Source of the DNA: Planctomycetota bacterium
Lineage (GTDB): Bacteria > Planctomycetota > UBA1135 > UBA2386
Assembly (NCBI GenBank): GCA_016713175.1
Contig: JADJPQ010000026.1
Coordinates: 434,001 to 498,000, forward strand
Length of the DNA stretch: 64,000 nt
Reading direction: 5' to 3'
The stretch's first letter is position 1. Each line of letters starts with the position of its first letter. Below the pieces are notes generated by a model. It had not been told where the DNA came from and did no database searches. It was given only the letters and a program-made list of their open reading frames with translations. A program made the position numbers and the translations under genes. Shown piece by piece: positions 1-8,834 of this stretch.

Positions 1-1
1 C

Positions 2-1804
2 GGCCGCCATCTCGACCACCTCGCTGCGTTCCTCGTCGCCGACCTTGCTCGTCACCGTGGCGCTGGTGCCGGCGACCTGCACCCCGAACGTCGATCGCGC
101 CTCGCCGATGTCCCGCTGCGCCTGCAGCGACCGCGCCCGGCCATCGTCACCGACCTCGGTGCGCATCGTCTCGATGAACCGCCCTTTGGCCAGGTCGACC
201 CGGCTGACGAACAGGTGGCCGCCGTCGCCCGCACGTTCGTAGGTCATCGTCTCGACGCCGAGGTCCTGGCCGTTCCGGCGCCACGCCCAGGTGACCGTGT
301 CGCCGACCTGCCATGGCCATGCATCCTGCCGCCGCGCCGCCGCGGCCACCGTGACGCGCGGCGCCCAGTCCAGCACCTCGATCGACTGCGGCCGGAACGC
401 GGTCACGCCGCCCGCCAGCCGGATGTGCGACGCATCGACGAACGTCGACTGCCCGACCGTACAGTCGACCGGCAACCAGCCGATCGCGTCGCCGAGCCAC
501 ACCTCGTTCCACATGTGCTGGCCGAAACTGCCGCCGTAGAGCGGCACATACATCGCCCCCATCGGCGTGCGCGCCGGAATCCCGAGCGAACGCAGCATCG
601 CCGCCAGCAGATGGGAGTGCCCACCGCAATCGCCCGCCTTCGCCGCCATGGTCCCGGCCGCGGTGACCCCGCCGGGAATGGCGTAGCCGATCTCCGCATG
701 CGCCCAGTCGGCCAGCCGCTGCACGACCTGGAAGCAGCCCGTCGCGCCAGCCGCCAGTTCGCGCGCCTTGGCGACGATCGCCGCGTCATCGCTCTGGATG
801 GCAGGCTCGGCCCGCAGGAACGGCTGCAACTCGGGCGCAGCGAACGTACCGACCGGCACCGGAAACGCCGGCGCACCCTTGCCGTCGCTGCGTCCGGTGC
901 GGATCTCGAACACGCCGTCGATCCGGCCGTCGACCACCGTGCCGACGAACGTCTGACCCGGCGCCTGCAGGCCGGCAACGCTGACGTCCTTGGTGGCATC
1001 GGCGACGACCTTCACCTTGACGAACGTCAGCGGTGTCGGATCGTCGAGATCCAGGTTGGTCTTGCCGACGATCGTGTGGGTCAAATCGACGCGCTGCAGC
1101 CGTTCGACCAGCGCCGGCGCCGCCGGCTCGACCACCATGCCCGCCGCCGGCACTTCGTAACGCACCGTGCGGCCATCGGCGGTGACCCCGACATGGAACG
1201 TGTTGCCATGGTCGGGCAGCTCGATCGACCAGATCCGCGCGGACTCCGCCTTGCCAAGCACGTCGACTTCCCGCGCGGCGGCGACGAGGGCGACCCGCAT
1301 CTTCGAGACGTTGCCGAACTCTGGGGTGAACCACTGCAATTCGACGGCCGGTCCCGGCTGCTGCGGTCCGCGTTGCCACAACCAGCGGTAGTCCGGCGAC
1401 ACGACCACCGTCGCCGGATCCATCACCTGCGGCAAAGCCCCCTCGCGCTGCTCGGCGAAGGTGAAGCCATGCTCGCCGAGTTCGCCATGGACGAGCACGC
1501 GCGCGGTGCCGGCCTCGAGCTGGCTCTGCACCCGCATCACCGCGCGGGTGTCGGCGGCCAAGGTCCAGGTCTGGTCGACCTTCTGGTCGAAGCTGCTGCC
1601 CAGCACCTCGACCTTCAGCAGGCTGCGCACCGTGAACTCGACCACCTCGCGTCCCGCCTGCTGCCGCGGTGTCTCGGTCTCGACCTGGTAGCCGACGATC
1701 CTGTCGGCGACGCGGATCGCGTAGGTACGGACTTCCTGCGCCGGCAGCTGCAGAAGGCAGCAGACCAGGACCAAAGAACCACGACCGGCCAGTTGCTCGA
1801 ACAT
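2..1804 (-). CDS. Secreted transglutaminase-like protein, 3' end beyond window
   Basis: The gene reads leftward off the window edge, so the C-terminus is missing; about 600 residues are visible. ATG at 1804 is preceded by GGAGGT at a 4-5 nt spacing, a strong Shine-Dalgarno, and opens a signal peptide with a hydrophobic stretch ending near LQLPAQE. A long beta-rich N-terminal half leads to a transglutaminase-like core. The catalytic triad is visible as Cys393 in GDCGGHS, His430 in QHMWNEV and Asp447 in PVDCT. Proteins of this superfamily act as cysteine proteases or amide-bond-forming enzymes; this one should work outside the cytoplasmic membrane. The substrate is unknown. It lies 64 bp downstream of the DUF1570 protease on the same strand, so the two may be co-transcribed. 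The family call is firm, the precise activity is not. Confidence 0.85.
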   Translation of the reverse strand, partial: MFEQLAGRGSLVLVCCLLQLPAQEVRTYAIRVADRIVGYQVETETPRQQAGREVVEFTVRSLLKVEVLGSSFDQKVDQTWTLAADTRAVMRVQSQLEAGTARVLVHGELGEHGFTFAEQREGALPQVMDPATVVVSPDYRWLWQRGPQQPGPAVELQWFTPEFGNVSKMRVALVAAAREVDVLGKAESARIWSIELPDHGNTFHVGVTADGRTVRYEVPAAGMVVEPAAPALVERLQRVDLTHTIVGKTNLDLDDPTPLTFVKVKVVADATKDVSVAGLQAPGQTFVGTVVDGRIDGVFEIRTGRSDGKGAPAFPVPVGTFAAPELQPFLRAEPAIQSDDAAIVAKARELAAGATGCFQVVQRLADWAHAEIGYAIPGGVTAAGTMAAKAGDCGGHSHLLAAMLRSLGIPARTPMGAMYVPLYGGSFGQHMWNEVWLGDAIGWLPVDCTVGQSTFVDASHIRLAGGVTAFRPQSIEVLDWAPRVTVAAAARRQDAWPWQVGDTVTWAWRRNGQDLGVETMTYERAGDGGHLFVSRVDLAKGRFIETMRTEVGDDGRARSLQAQRDIGEARSTFGVQVAGTSATVTSKVGDEERSEVVEMAA

Positions 1805-1868
1805 GCGACCTCCAAGTGCCGCCACGTTGACTTCGCTCAGGCGAGCCGTCAAGCGGCGGCCACCGCCG

Positions 1869-4046
1869 TCACTTCAGATTCCGCAAGTGTTCCCAGAACT
1901 CGGTCTCGAACCTGGGCCAATCGACACCGGCGAACGCACCATCGATGGCCTCGCGCAACGGCGCATCGCCGCGCAGCGCGGTCCACACCTTGGGGAACAG
2001 CTTCTGCCAGCCGGATGGCCCCTTGCGCAGGAAATGCACCAGCGCCCAGGCCTGCGCATAGCGCAGTTGCGCATTCGCATAGAAGTCGCTGCGCGCCCCG
2101 TGCACGAACTGCGCCAGCGGGACCAGATCCTTCTTGCTGCGGATCAACAGGGCGACGTGATCCCGCCGCACCTGGCCGCCCTGCAGCAGACCGCCCTCGT
2201 ACTTCGCCGTCTCCCAGAACTCGGCCATCCCTTCGTTGAACCACACCGGCGGCTCGACCAGCACGCGGTCGAGATACTGGTGGAAGCTCTCGTGACGGAT
2301 CGTGCGGTCCATGTCCTCGCGCTTCTGCACGTTCCAGATCAGCAGCTGCTTCAGCACCGGCGAGTAGAGGCCGGCGGTGTGCGAAGGCGCGTCGCCGAGG
2401 ATCTTGGCGCAGTAGTCCTTGTAGCCCTGCTCACCGGCGAACAAGAACACGCGAAACCGCGTCTTCGACTGCTCCTCCTTGATCTGGCCGAACTGTGCCT
2501 TCAGGCGGGTCAACGACGACTCGAGGATGCTGGCCGCATCGCTGCAGCGCTTCTGGTCGATGTCGGAGCTGACCTCGTAGTTGGCGGACGTGTACGTGAA
2601 CGTGCGCGTCCATGCCGGACCGCGGCGTCGCATGGCCAGCATCTGGTCGAGCGATTGCATCTGCTGCCAGAGACCATGGCGGATCTTGACGTCGCGAACG
2701 TGCCGTTCGGCGCCTTCGGCATCGCCCTGACGCAACAGCAACACGACCAGCCGTTCCTGGGCCTGGACGTCGCCGGGGTCGTCCTCGGCCGTCTGCCTGG
2801 CCAACGCCAGCGCGTCGGCACGCCGCCGCGCATCGTCCAGGATGTCGATGCGCAGGAGCCGCACCCTGGAGTCCTCTGGCGCGAGGCCGAGCGCGCGTTC
2901 GCTCACGGCCAGGGCATCGACGAGGTTGCCGAGCTGCCAGGCGGCGGTCGCGTCGACGAACGCGTGCGTCAGCGGCGGCACGCTGTCGGCCGGCGCCTTG
3001 GCGAGTACGGCGCGGACTTCGCGCCACTTCGCCTCCTTGTAGGCATCCAGCACGCGTTCGAACTCGTCGCTGACCGAGAGCACGCCGACACCGGGGATCG
3101 AACGGCCATACTTGGGCCGCGCGGTCTTCCCCGCGGGTTTCTCGAACAACCACTCGGGCAGATGCTCCTTGGGTCGCCAGTCCTTTTCGAACTCGGCTCG
3201 GCGCTCGGCGACGAACTGGTCGGTGACACCCTGCAGCCAGCCGGGCTCCAGCGTGCCCTTGATCTCGATCTCGTCGAACGCTCGGGTGACCGCGAACGAG
3301 CCGAACGGCCGCTTCTTGCGCGCAAGCTTCTGCGCGACCTTCTTCTGGTCGTTCTCGTAATAGAGGATCTCGCGGTCGGCGACGACGAAGCGACAGACGT
3401 AGGCGCCGACCTCGGGCTGCCCCTCGCGGAACTTGCGGACGATCTTGCCGCCTTCATAGTGCGCCAGCAGCGCCGGCAGATAGCCACCATCGACGTGCGC
3501 GCCCGAACTCCACATCGTGTAGTCGTCGCCGATGCGGTCGAACCACAGGCCGGCGTAGCCGGCGCCGCCCTTGCCGCGCATGGTGATCTCGTAGTCGTTG
3601 GCGAACGCCAATGGGTGCACGAGCACTTCGAAATGCTCGCCCTCCTCGACGGCGAAGTCGGCCAGGTTGTCCTTGCCATACGAGAGCTTGACCCGGTGAC
3701 TGCCGCGATCGAGCCATTCCAGCTTGCCGGAGATCAGCTTCTCGGGCGGCGGCACCGGAATCGCCTTGGCACCAAAGGCACAGCGGCGGGCGTCTTCGAC
3801 GATGGCCTCGCGCTGGGCCAGCACGTAGAGCTGTTTCTCGTGCGCTGCCAGCAGCGCCTGGAGGTCTTGGGCCGCCACTACCCATTTCTGCCGAGCCATC
3901 TGCTCGCGGATCTTGGCATAGCCGGCTTCGAATGCTGTCTCACTGGGCCCGGCGGATGCGGGAGACGGTGCGACAGCGGGCGTTCCCTGTGCCGGCAGGG
4001 ATGCGAACAGACACGGGAGCACGCACAGCCAACAGTTCTGCACCAT
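1869..4046 (-). CDS. Secreted DUF1570/peptidase MA-like zinc metalloprotease
   Basis: This 725-residue protein starts with a signal peptide (MVQNCWLCVLPCLFASLPAQG). ATG 4046 was chosen over upstream in-frame codons because it exposes that peptide and lies 11 nt after a TATCCT -10-like box. The middle carries helical, TPR-like segments. The C-terminal part has the gluzincin signature HESFH at 585-589, with NEGMAEF at 604-610 supplying the likely third ligand glutamate. DUF1570 proteins are predicted zinc peptidases common in planctomycetes; no substrate is known. The active-site residues look intact, in contrast to two larger relatives at 14409-16697 and 17106-19385 in which the same motifs are lost. 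The small membrane protein gene begins 94 bp upstream of its start. Confidence 0.85.
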   Translation of the reverse strand: MVQNCWLCVLPCLFASLPAQGTPAVAPSPASAGPSETAFEAGYAKIREQMARQKWVVAAQDLQALLAAHEKQLYVLAQREAIVEDARRCAFGAKAIPVPPPEKLISGKLEWLDRGSHRVKLSYGKDNLADFAVEEGEHFEVLVHPLAFANDYEITMRGKGGAGYAGLWFDRIGDDYTMWSSGAHVDGGYLPALLAHYEGGKIVRKFREGQPEVGAYVCRFVVADREILYYENDQKKVAQKLARKKRPFGSFAVTRAFDEIEIKGTLEPGWLQGVTDQFVAERRAEFEKDWRPKEHLPEWLFEKPAGKTARPKYGRSIPGVGVLSVSDEFERVLDAYKEAKWREVRAVLAKAPADSVPPLTHAFVDATAAWQLGNLVDALAVSERALGLAPEDSRVRLLRIDILDDARRRADALALARQTAEDDPGDVQAQERLVVLLLRQGDAEGAERHVRDVKIRHGLWQQMQSLDQMLAMRRRGPAWTRTFTYTSANYEVSSDIDQKRCSDAASILESSLTRLKAQFGQIKEEQSKTRFRVFLFAGEQGYKDYCAKILGDAPSHTAGLYSPVLKQLLIWNVQKREDMDRTIRHESFHQYLDRVLVEPPVWFNEGMAEFWETAKYEGGLLQGGQVRRDHVALLIRSKKDLVPLAQFVHGARSDFYANAQLRYAQAWALVHFLRKGPSGWQKLFPKVWTALRGDAPLREAIDGAFAGVDWPRFETEFWEHLRNLK

Positions 4047-4063
4047 GGACGTGCCGCAGGATA
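4047..4063 (-). promoter_or_regulatory. Predicted -10 box of the DUF1570 gene
   Basis: On the minus strand TATCCT (4058-4063) lies 11 nt before the ATG at 4046 and no Shine-Dalgarno intervenes, which predicts a leader of only a few bases. The same hexamer, TATCCTGCGGC, occurs before the ThuA-like gene at 45398. A -35 element is not clear. Confidence 0.4.
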
Positions 4064-4140
4064 GCAGCCTCCGAAGCCGTTCACATCCTGCCAATCTGCC
4101 CCGGTACGGGTCGGGCAACTTCGCCGTCAGCGCAATTACG

Positions 4141-4572
4141 TCAGGACAACAACCAGATCGTGGCCACCGGCACGAGACTCGCCGCGATCGACACCAGGTT
4201 GCCGAGCAAGGATGCCGTCGCGGCCTGACGCAACGGAATCCGAGTCCCCTGGACATCGGCCCGTCGGATCATCAGTCGGAGCAGCACGGCCTCGACCAAC
4301 ACGATGCAGCCCTCCAGACCAGCGATGACCCCGGCGACCGCTGGCCAGGGGCGGTACAGGAGTCCCCGACCACTGAGCCACGCCAGCACGCACAAGAACA
4401 CCAACCACGTCGCGACGTTGATCAGCAGCAGCCTGGGGACAACGCCGGCAATCCACCCGAAACGGCGCAACAACCGCGCCTCGGTCTCGACTTCCGCCCA
4501 CATCGCCAGCAGCGCAACGGTCCACAGGAACGGATCTGCGTAGGCAGGGATGATGATCGGGTTGGCCAGCAT
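4141..4572 (-). CDS. Small four-helix membrane protein, unknown function
   Basis: This 143-residue protein is almost entirely hydrophobic. Four membrane segments can be drawn, roughly at residues 13-30, 45-68, 75-102 and 118-143, and the last ends at the C-terminus. Short loops contain arginine clusters (ARLLRRFG, LLRLMIRRAD). No family is recognised. It is on the same strand as, and upstream of, the DUF1570 gene with a 94 bp gap that contains a separate -10-like box, so co-transcription is uncertain. The coding call rests on the coherent membrane topology. Confidence 0.65.
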   Translation of the reverse strand: MLANPIIIPAYADPFLWTVALLAMWAEVETEARLLRRFGWIAGVVPRLLLINVATWLVFLCVLAWLSGRGLLYRPWPAVAGVIAGLEGCIVLVEAVLLRLMIRRADVQGTRIPLRQAATASLLGNLVSIAASLVPVATIWLLS

Positions 4573-4667
4573 GGGCCGAACATGGACGGCACTGCGGTGA
4601 CGCCTCTTCCCGCGCGCCGTCTGCTATCGTCAGCGCAGAGACCACGCCCCTGGTCGTCTTCCGACGC

Positions 4668-6806
4668 ATGCCTGACAGCAACCGCTGCTCCTCGTTCCTG
4701 CTGCTCGCTCTCGCGCTGCCGGCGCAATCGCCGCCACCGATCGATTGGCGTCAACACGCCGAACAGCATCTCGTCGCCGCCCGCGACCGCACCCTCGCCA
4801 CCTGCAAGGACCGCGGTCTGCAGCTGCCCGACGAATTCCTCGCCTGGGTCGACGCCGAGGCGACGCGCCGCGCTTCGGTCTGGGGCTGTCGCCGCGATCC
4901 GCTGCCGGTGCTACTGCTGCTCCGCTCGCTCGAGATCGACCTCGGCGAACGCACCGTTCGCAGTGACTACCCGCAACTCGCCATCGCCTTTGCGATCGCC
5001 GGCTCGTACCGCCCGCTCGGCGGCAAGGCCGGCGGCTGGAACGACGGCGATGACGCCGTCGAGATGGCGCTGCCCGACATCCGCCCGCGACCGCCGCTGC
5101 AGCTGGTGATCCCGACCGATCCGCGCGTTCGCGTCGACTGCAAGGACAAGAACCGCGCGCTCGATCGCGACGACCACATCGTCAACTTCCTCGAGGACCA
5201 CGCCGAGATCGAGGTCGACGCCCCGAAGGAGCCGCTGCCGCCGCTGGTCTACGACGAACGCGGCATCGCCGCGCCGCACCGCCCGACGGCCGCCGGCAAG
5301 CTGCGCCGTCCGCTGGTCGCCGCCGACGTGATCGCGTCGGCCGCGCTGCAGCGCGAGTTCAACGACTACATGACCGCGCATGGTCACCGCGACGTGCGGA
5401 TCGACTGCGGCGACCGCGCCGTGCACTGGTTCTCGACCGAGGCCATCGACGATCGTGCGCACCGCGAACGGATCAAGGCGGCCCACGAGTTGCTCCACAC
5501 CGCCTACCGCAACAAGGGCCGCATGCCAGCAGAACGCGATCGCGCGCCGACGGCCGCCGAATCGATGGCGTGGTTCATCCGCAATGACCGGCAGCCGTTC
5601 ACCGATGCCGAGCGCCAGGAACGCAAGGTGGCGCGGTTTCCCCTGCAGGCACCGTGGCCGGTGCTGCTGATGCTGGCGGCCGACGATCAGCCGCTGCGCG
5701 AACGCGAGGCGATCTGGACGGCGGTGCAAGGCGGCGCGCCGCTGCGCACCTACGGCGAGTACATCGGCGGCATCGCGCAGCAGTTCGACATGCAGTCGGC
5801 GCGCCGCGTCAGTCCGTTCCCGTTCGCCTATGGCTCGATCCAGATGATGTGGAAGGATGGCGGCGTCTGCGGCACGATGGGCAACATCGGAGCGCGCAGC
5901 CATCGTATCGCCGGCAGTCCGGCGTCGACGGCCGGCCAACCGGGCCACTGCGCGGTCGTGCGGATGACGCACGACGCGACGACCGGCAAGTTCCATTGCC
6001 GCGGCGAACAGTACGCGTCCGGCGGCGACGACGTGACGACCGTGCATGCGGGCTTCGACTACGACGATGTCGGCGGCCGGCGACCGATGGCCTGGCATCA
6101 GTCGGTGGCGGCCGGCGTCAGCCATGATCCGGCGACGTTCGTGACCACGTTGGTGATGCGGCGCGCGTTCGATGCACTCGAGCCGGCCGCCCGGGCGGCC
6201 CAGGCCGTGGCACTGGTCGAACAGGGGCTGCAGGTGAATCCGTTCGCGATCGTGCTGGTCGATGCCGCGGTCACCGCCGCACCCGATCACCGCCTGGCGC
6301 TGGCGATCGCCGATGCCTGTGCGACACAGTTGGCCAAGACCGTCCCCGGGCAAGAGCACGAACTGTATCGGACGACCATCCGCGACCTCGCGCATGCGCG
6401 GATCGAGCAACTGCCGCCTGCGAGCCCGGAAGCGTGGTCGTCGCTGCTCGACGAGCTCGAACGTCAGGGCTGCACGCGACCGAGCCTGCTGGCGCGCTGT
6501 TGGCAAGGCAGTGAGGGCGAACAGGGATTCGCAACCCGCAGCAAGGCCGCGATCGGCGAGTATCTGGCTTCACCCGAACGCAGCAAGAACCGCCGGGCCG
6601 GCAATGCACTGGCCCGAACGGTCGAGACGTGGGCGAAGTCGCTGAAGGGCAAGGCCCGCAAGGAATCGTGGGCGGCGACGCTGCTGGAACCGTTCGCCGG
6701 CAAGGAGATCCTGACGCTGCGCGGCAAGCAGGTCGTCGATCCGGTCGTGGTCGTGCTGTGCAAGCTGGCGGGTCGACCGCAACCGGTGATCGGCGACGGC
6801 AAGTGA
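4668..6806 (+). CDS. Large secreted protein with possible papain/transglutaminase-like core
   Basis: This 712-residue protein begins with a signal peptide ending near ALPAQS. No family is recognised with confidence. Around residue 400 there is a possible cysteine-protease-like motif pair: Cys401 in KDGGVCGTM and His427 in GQPGHCAVV, an order seen in papain-fold enzymes, but the spacing is short and the remaining triad member is not identified. The N-terminal half contains an acidic helical part (residues 30-60) and a region rich in charged residues; the C-terminus looks like helical repeats. A TATCGT box at 4625-4630 is the only promoter-like element upstream and would give a leader of about 30 nt. 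It is divergent from the small membrane protein gene. The following oxidoreductase has its own predicted promoter. Confidence 0.75.
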   Translation: MPDSNRCSSFLLLALALPAQSPPPIDWRQHAEQHLVAARDRTLATCKDRGLQLPDEFLAWVDAEATRRASVWGCRRDPLPVLLLLRSLEIDLGERTVRSDYPQLAIAFAIAGSYRPLGGKAGGWNDGDDAVEMALPDIRPRPPLQLVIPTDPRVRVDCKDKNRALDRDDHIVNFLEDHAEIEVDAPKEPLPPLVYDERGIAAPHRPTAAGKLRRPLVAADVIASAALQREFNDYMTAHGHRDVRIDCGDRAVHWFSTEAIDDRAHRERIKAAHELLHTAYRNKGRMPAERDRAPTAAESMAWFIRNDRQPFTDAERQERKVARFPLQAPWPVLLMLAADDQPLREREAIWTAVQGGAPLRTYGEYIGGIAQQFDMQSARRVSPFPFAYGSIQMMWKDGGVCGTMGNIGARSHRIAGSPASTAGQPGHCAVVRMTHDATTGKFHCRGEQYASGGDDVTTVHAGFDYDDVGGRRPMAWHQSVAAGVSHDPATFVTTLVMRRAFDALEPAARAAQAVALVEQGLQVNPFAIVLVDAAVTAAPDHRLALAIADACATQLAKTVPGQEHELYRTTIRDLAHARIEQLPPASPEAWSSLLDELERQGCTRPSLLARCWQGSEGEQGFATRSKAAIGEYLASPERSKNRRAGNALARTVETWAKSLKGKARKESWAATLLEPFAGKEILTLRGKQVVDPVVVVLCKLAGRPQPVIGDGK

Positions 6807-6837
6807 GACACCGGCACGTGCCGGCTAGCATGCGGCG
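6803..6837 (+). promoter_or_regulatory. Predicted leaderless promoter with palindromic spacer
   Basis: GTGAGA (6803-6808, overlapping the upstream stop codon) and TAGCAT (6826-6831) are separated by 17 bp, as expected of a sigma-70-type promoter. The ATG follows TAGCAT by 6 nt, so transcription would start at or next to the start codon. The spacer contains a perfect 14 bp palindrome, CCGGCACGTGCCGG (6811-6824), which could be an operator or a terminator stem of the upstream gene. No Shine-Dalgarno is present. Confidence 0.45.
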
Positions 6838-8214
6838 ATGCGCACGCCCTCGACCCGCCGTTCGTTCCTCGCCGACACCGGCCGCTTCGCGGCGGCCTCG
6901 CTGCTGGCCGGCCACGCGCTGCCGAACGTCCACACCGGCGGCAGCGACGCGATCCGCATCGCCTTGATCGGCTGCGGTGGTCGCGGCGCCGGCGCCGCCG
7001 CCAACGCGCTGTCGGTGCCGGGCGCCGACGTCCGTCTGCACGCCGTCGCCGATGTGTTCGCCGATAAACCAGCCGCCGCCGTCGACGCGCTGAAGGAACA
7101 GTTCGCCGGCATGGTCGATGCGCCCGCCGATCGCCAGTTCACCGGCTTCGACGGCTATCGGCACGCGATGGACACGCTGCGGCCGGGCGACATCGTCATC
7201 CTGACCACGCCACCGGCGTTCCGCTGGGTGCACTACGCCTACGCGATCGACAAGGGACTGAACGTGTTCATGGAAAAGCCGGTGACCGTCGACGGACCGA
7301 GCAGCCGCCGGATGCTGGCGCTCAACGAGAAGGCGAAGCAGAAGAACCTGAAGGTCGGCGTCGGCCTGATGTCGCGTCACAACCACGGCATGCAGGAACT
7401 GCACAAGCGGATCGCCGGCGGCGAGATCGGCGAACTGGTGCTGCTGCGCGGCTACCGGATGCACGCGCCGGCGGCGTTCTTCCGTTCGCTGAAGAAGCCC
7501 GACGGCATCAGCGATCTGATGTACCAGATCCAGCGCTTCCACAGCTTCCTGTGGGCCTCGGGCGGCAACTTCAGCGACTTCAACATCCACATCATCGACC
7601 ATCTCTGCTGGATGAAAGGCGGGTTTCCGGTGCGCGCGCAGGGACTCGGCGGCCGGCACTATCGCGAGACGAACGAGGGCCTGTGGGTCGACCAGAACTT
7701 CGACAGCTACTCGGTCGAATACACGTTCGCCGACGGCTCGCGGATGTTCTTCGACGGCCGTTGCATGCCCGACACCAAGATCCTCTATGGCAGCTATGCG
7801 CACGGCACCAAGGGCTGTGCGGTCGTGTCGGCCAGCGGCGACTGCGGCCTGCCGTCGAGCCTGCATCGCGGCGGCGACTTCTCGGCGGCGAGTCGCACGT
7901 GGATCTCGGAGGTGCCGCCGGCCGAACAGGACCCCTACCAGAACGAGTGGAACGTGCTGCTGGAGGCGATCGTGCACGATCGAGCGCACAACGAAGTCGA
8001 CGACGGCATCAAGACCAGCCTGGTGACCGCCCTCGGTAGGATGGCGGCGCACACCGGCCAGGAGATCACCTACGACGAGATCCTGCAGTCCGAGTTCGAG
8101 TTCGCCCCGGACGTCGACAAGCTGACGCTGGACTCCCCCGCGCCGGTGCTCGCCGATGCGGAGGGACGCTATCCGGTGCCGATGCCCGGGATGAAGAAGC
8201 TGCGCGAGTACTGA
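6838..8214 (+). CDS. Tat-exported Gfo/Idh/MocA family oxidoreductase
   Basis: This 458-residue protein has a twin-arginine signal (STRRSFLADTGRFAAAS) and then a Rossmann nucleotide-binding start with the glycine motif IALIGCGGRGAG around residues 39-50. The family lysine appears in MEKPVTVDG near residue 145, followed by the C-terminal alpha/beta domain. These enzymes use NAD(P) to oxidise or reduce sugars, inositols or related polyols; planctomycetes encode many exported paralogues, probably for sugar breakdown outside the cytoplasm. The substrate cannot be told from sequence. ATG 6838 is fixed by the Tat motif and sits 6 nt after a -10-like TAGCAT, suggesting leaderless translation. Confidence 0.93.
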   Translation: MRTPSTRRSFLADTGRFAAASLLAGHALPNVHTGGSDAIRIALIGCGGRGAGAAANALSVPGADVRLHAVADVFADKPAAAVDALKEQFAGMVDAPADRQFTGFDGYRHAMDTLRPGDIVILTTPPAFRWVHYAYAIDKGLNVFMEKPVTVDGPSSRRMLALNEKAKQKNLKVGVGLMSRHNHGMQELHKRIAGGEIGELVLLRGYRMHAPAAFFRSLKKPDGISDLMYQIQRFHSFLWASGGNFSDFNIHIIDHLCWMKGGFPVRAQGLGGRHYRETNEGLWVDQNFDSYSVEYTFADGSRMFFDGRCMPDTKILYGSYAHGTKGCAVVSASGDCGLPSSLHRGGDFSAASRTWISEVPPAEQDPYQNEWNVLLEAIVHDRAHNEVDDGIKTSLVTALGRMAAHTGQEITYDEILQSEFEFAPDVDKLTLDSPAPVLADAEGRYPVPMPGMKKLREY

Positions 8215-8223
8215 CCAGCAGTA

Positions 8224-8341
8224 CGGTCGGACCGAAGACAACGGCGCACGTTGCGTTTCGCTGACTCGCGAGCCGCGAAAATGACAACGTCCGACTGAAC
8301 AAGGAGCCGGCGAGACCATAGAACGGCACCTCGCGGCTCCT
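8224..8341. repeat. Cluster of nested inverted repeats between two genes
   Basis: Four complementary pairs fall in about 120 bp. An outer stem CGGTCGGAC (8224-8232) pairs with GTCCGACTG (8289-8297, one G-U pair). It encloses CAACG/CGTTG (8239-8243 with 8249-8253) and TCGCG/CGCGA (8266-8270 with 8274-8278), which would form a three-way junction. A separate imperfect hairpin, AGGAGCCGGCGAG with CTCGCGGCTCCT (8302-8314 with 8330-8341), follows. It may be a terminator region for the oxidoreductase or a structured leader for the next gene. No T-tract follows any stem. Confidence 0.4.
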
Positions 8342-8359
8342 CGCCCAGAAGCCTGCTCA

Positions 8360-8827
8360 ATGCCCTCGCCTGCCCCAGCGATCGTCGCACTCCCCCTGCG
8401 ACGACCTCCGGTGTTCTTGAATCGTTGCCTCCGGTGCGGACGCAACGGCCAGCTCGAACGTGTCATCGTCCCGGCCCGCGCGGCCAAGGGCGACGATCGC
8501 TACGTCGAATTCGCCGCGCTCGCCTGTCCGCGCTGCCGCCGCCATGTCGCCGGGCGCCGCCGTTCCCGCCTGCCGATCTGGTTTGCGGTCGTCGTGCTCG
8601 GCATCGCGATGCTGGCCCCGTGGTTCGAAGCCGAGACCGACACCGCCGGTCGGCGACCCGTGCGCATCGTCGTCTGCATCTTCGCCCTGACGCTGCTGTG
8701 GTGGACCGAGAGTCGCTGGCGCGGCCGGCCGCGCGCCGAGCTGCATGGGGACGAAGCGTGGTTCTGGTTCGGCACCGAAGGCTACGCCACCGAGTTCCAG
8801 CGCCGCAACGACGGCTGGCGGGTCTGA
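8360..8827 (+). CDS. Zinc-ribbon membrane protein, unknown function
   Basis: This 155-residue protein has an N-terminal zinc-ribbon-like cysteine set, CLRC followed about 30 residues later by CPRC, then two membrane helices (LPIWFAVVVLGIAMLAPWF and VRIVVCIFALTLLWW). The C-terminal segment is soluble and aromatic-rich (GDEAWFWFGTEG). The arrangement suggests a small metal-binding membrane protein with both ends cytoplasmic. No named family is recognised. It converges with the NRPS gene, whose stop codon is 7 bp away, and follows a region of inverted repeats. The start is the first ATG and has no clear Shine-Dalgarno. Confidence 0.65.
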   Translation: MPSPAPAIVALPLRRPPVFLNRCLRCGRNGQLERVIVPARAAKGDDRYVEFAALACPRCRRHVAGRRRSRLPIWFAVVVLGIAMLAPWFEAETDTAGRRPVRIVVCIFALTLLWWTESRWRGRPRAELHGDEAWFWFGTEGYATEFQRRNDGWRV

Positions 8828-8834
8828 CCGCGGC

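Noticed and set aside
4668..6806. Assignment as a functional cysteine protease
   Set aside because: Only Cys401 and His427 fit; spacing is short and the third residue is not identified, so only a tentative note was kept.
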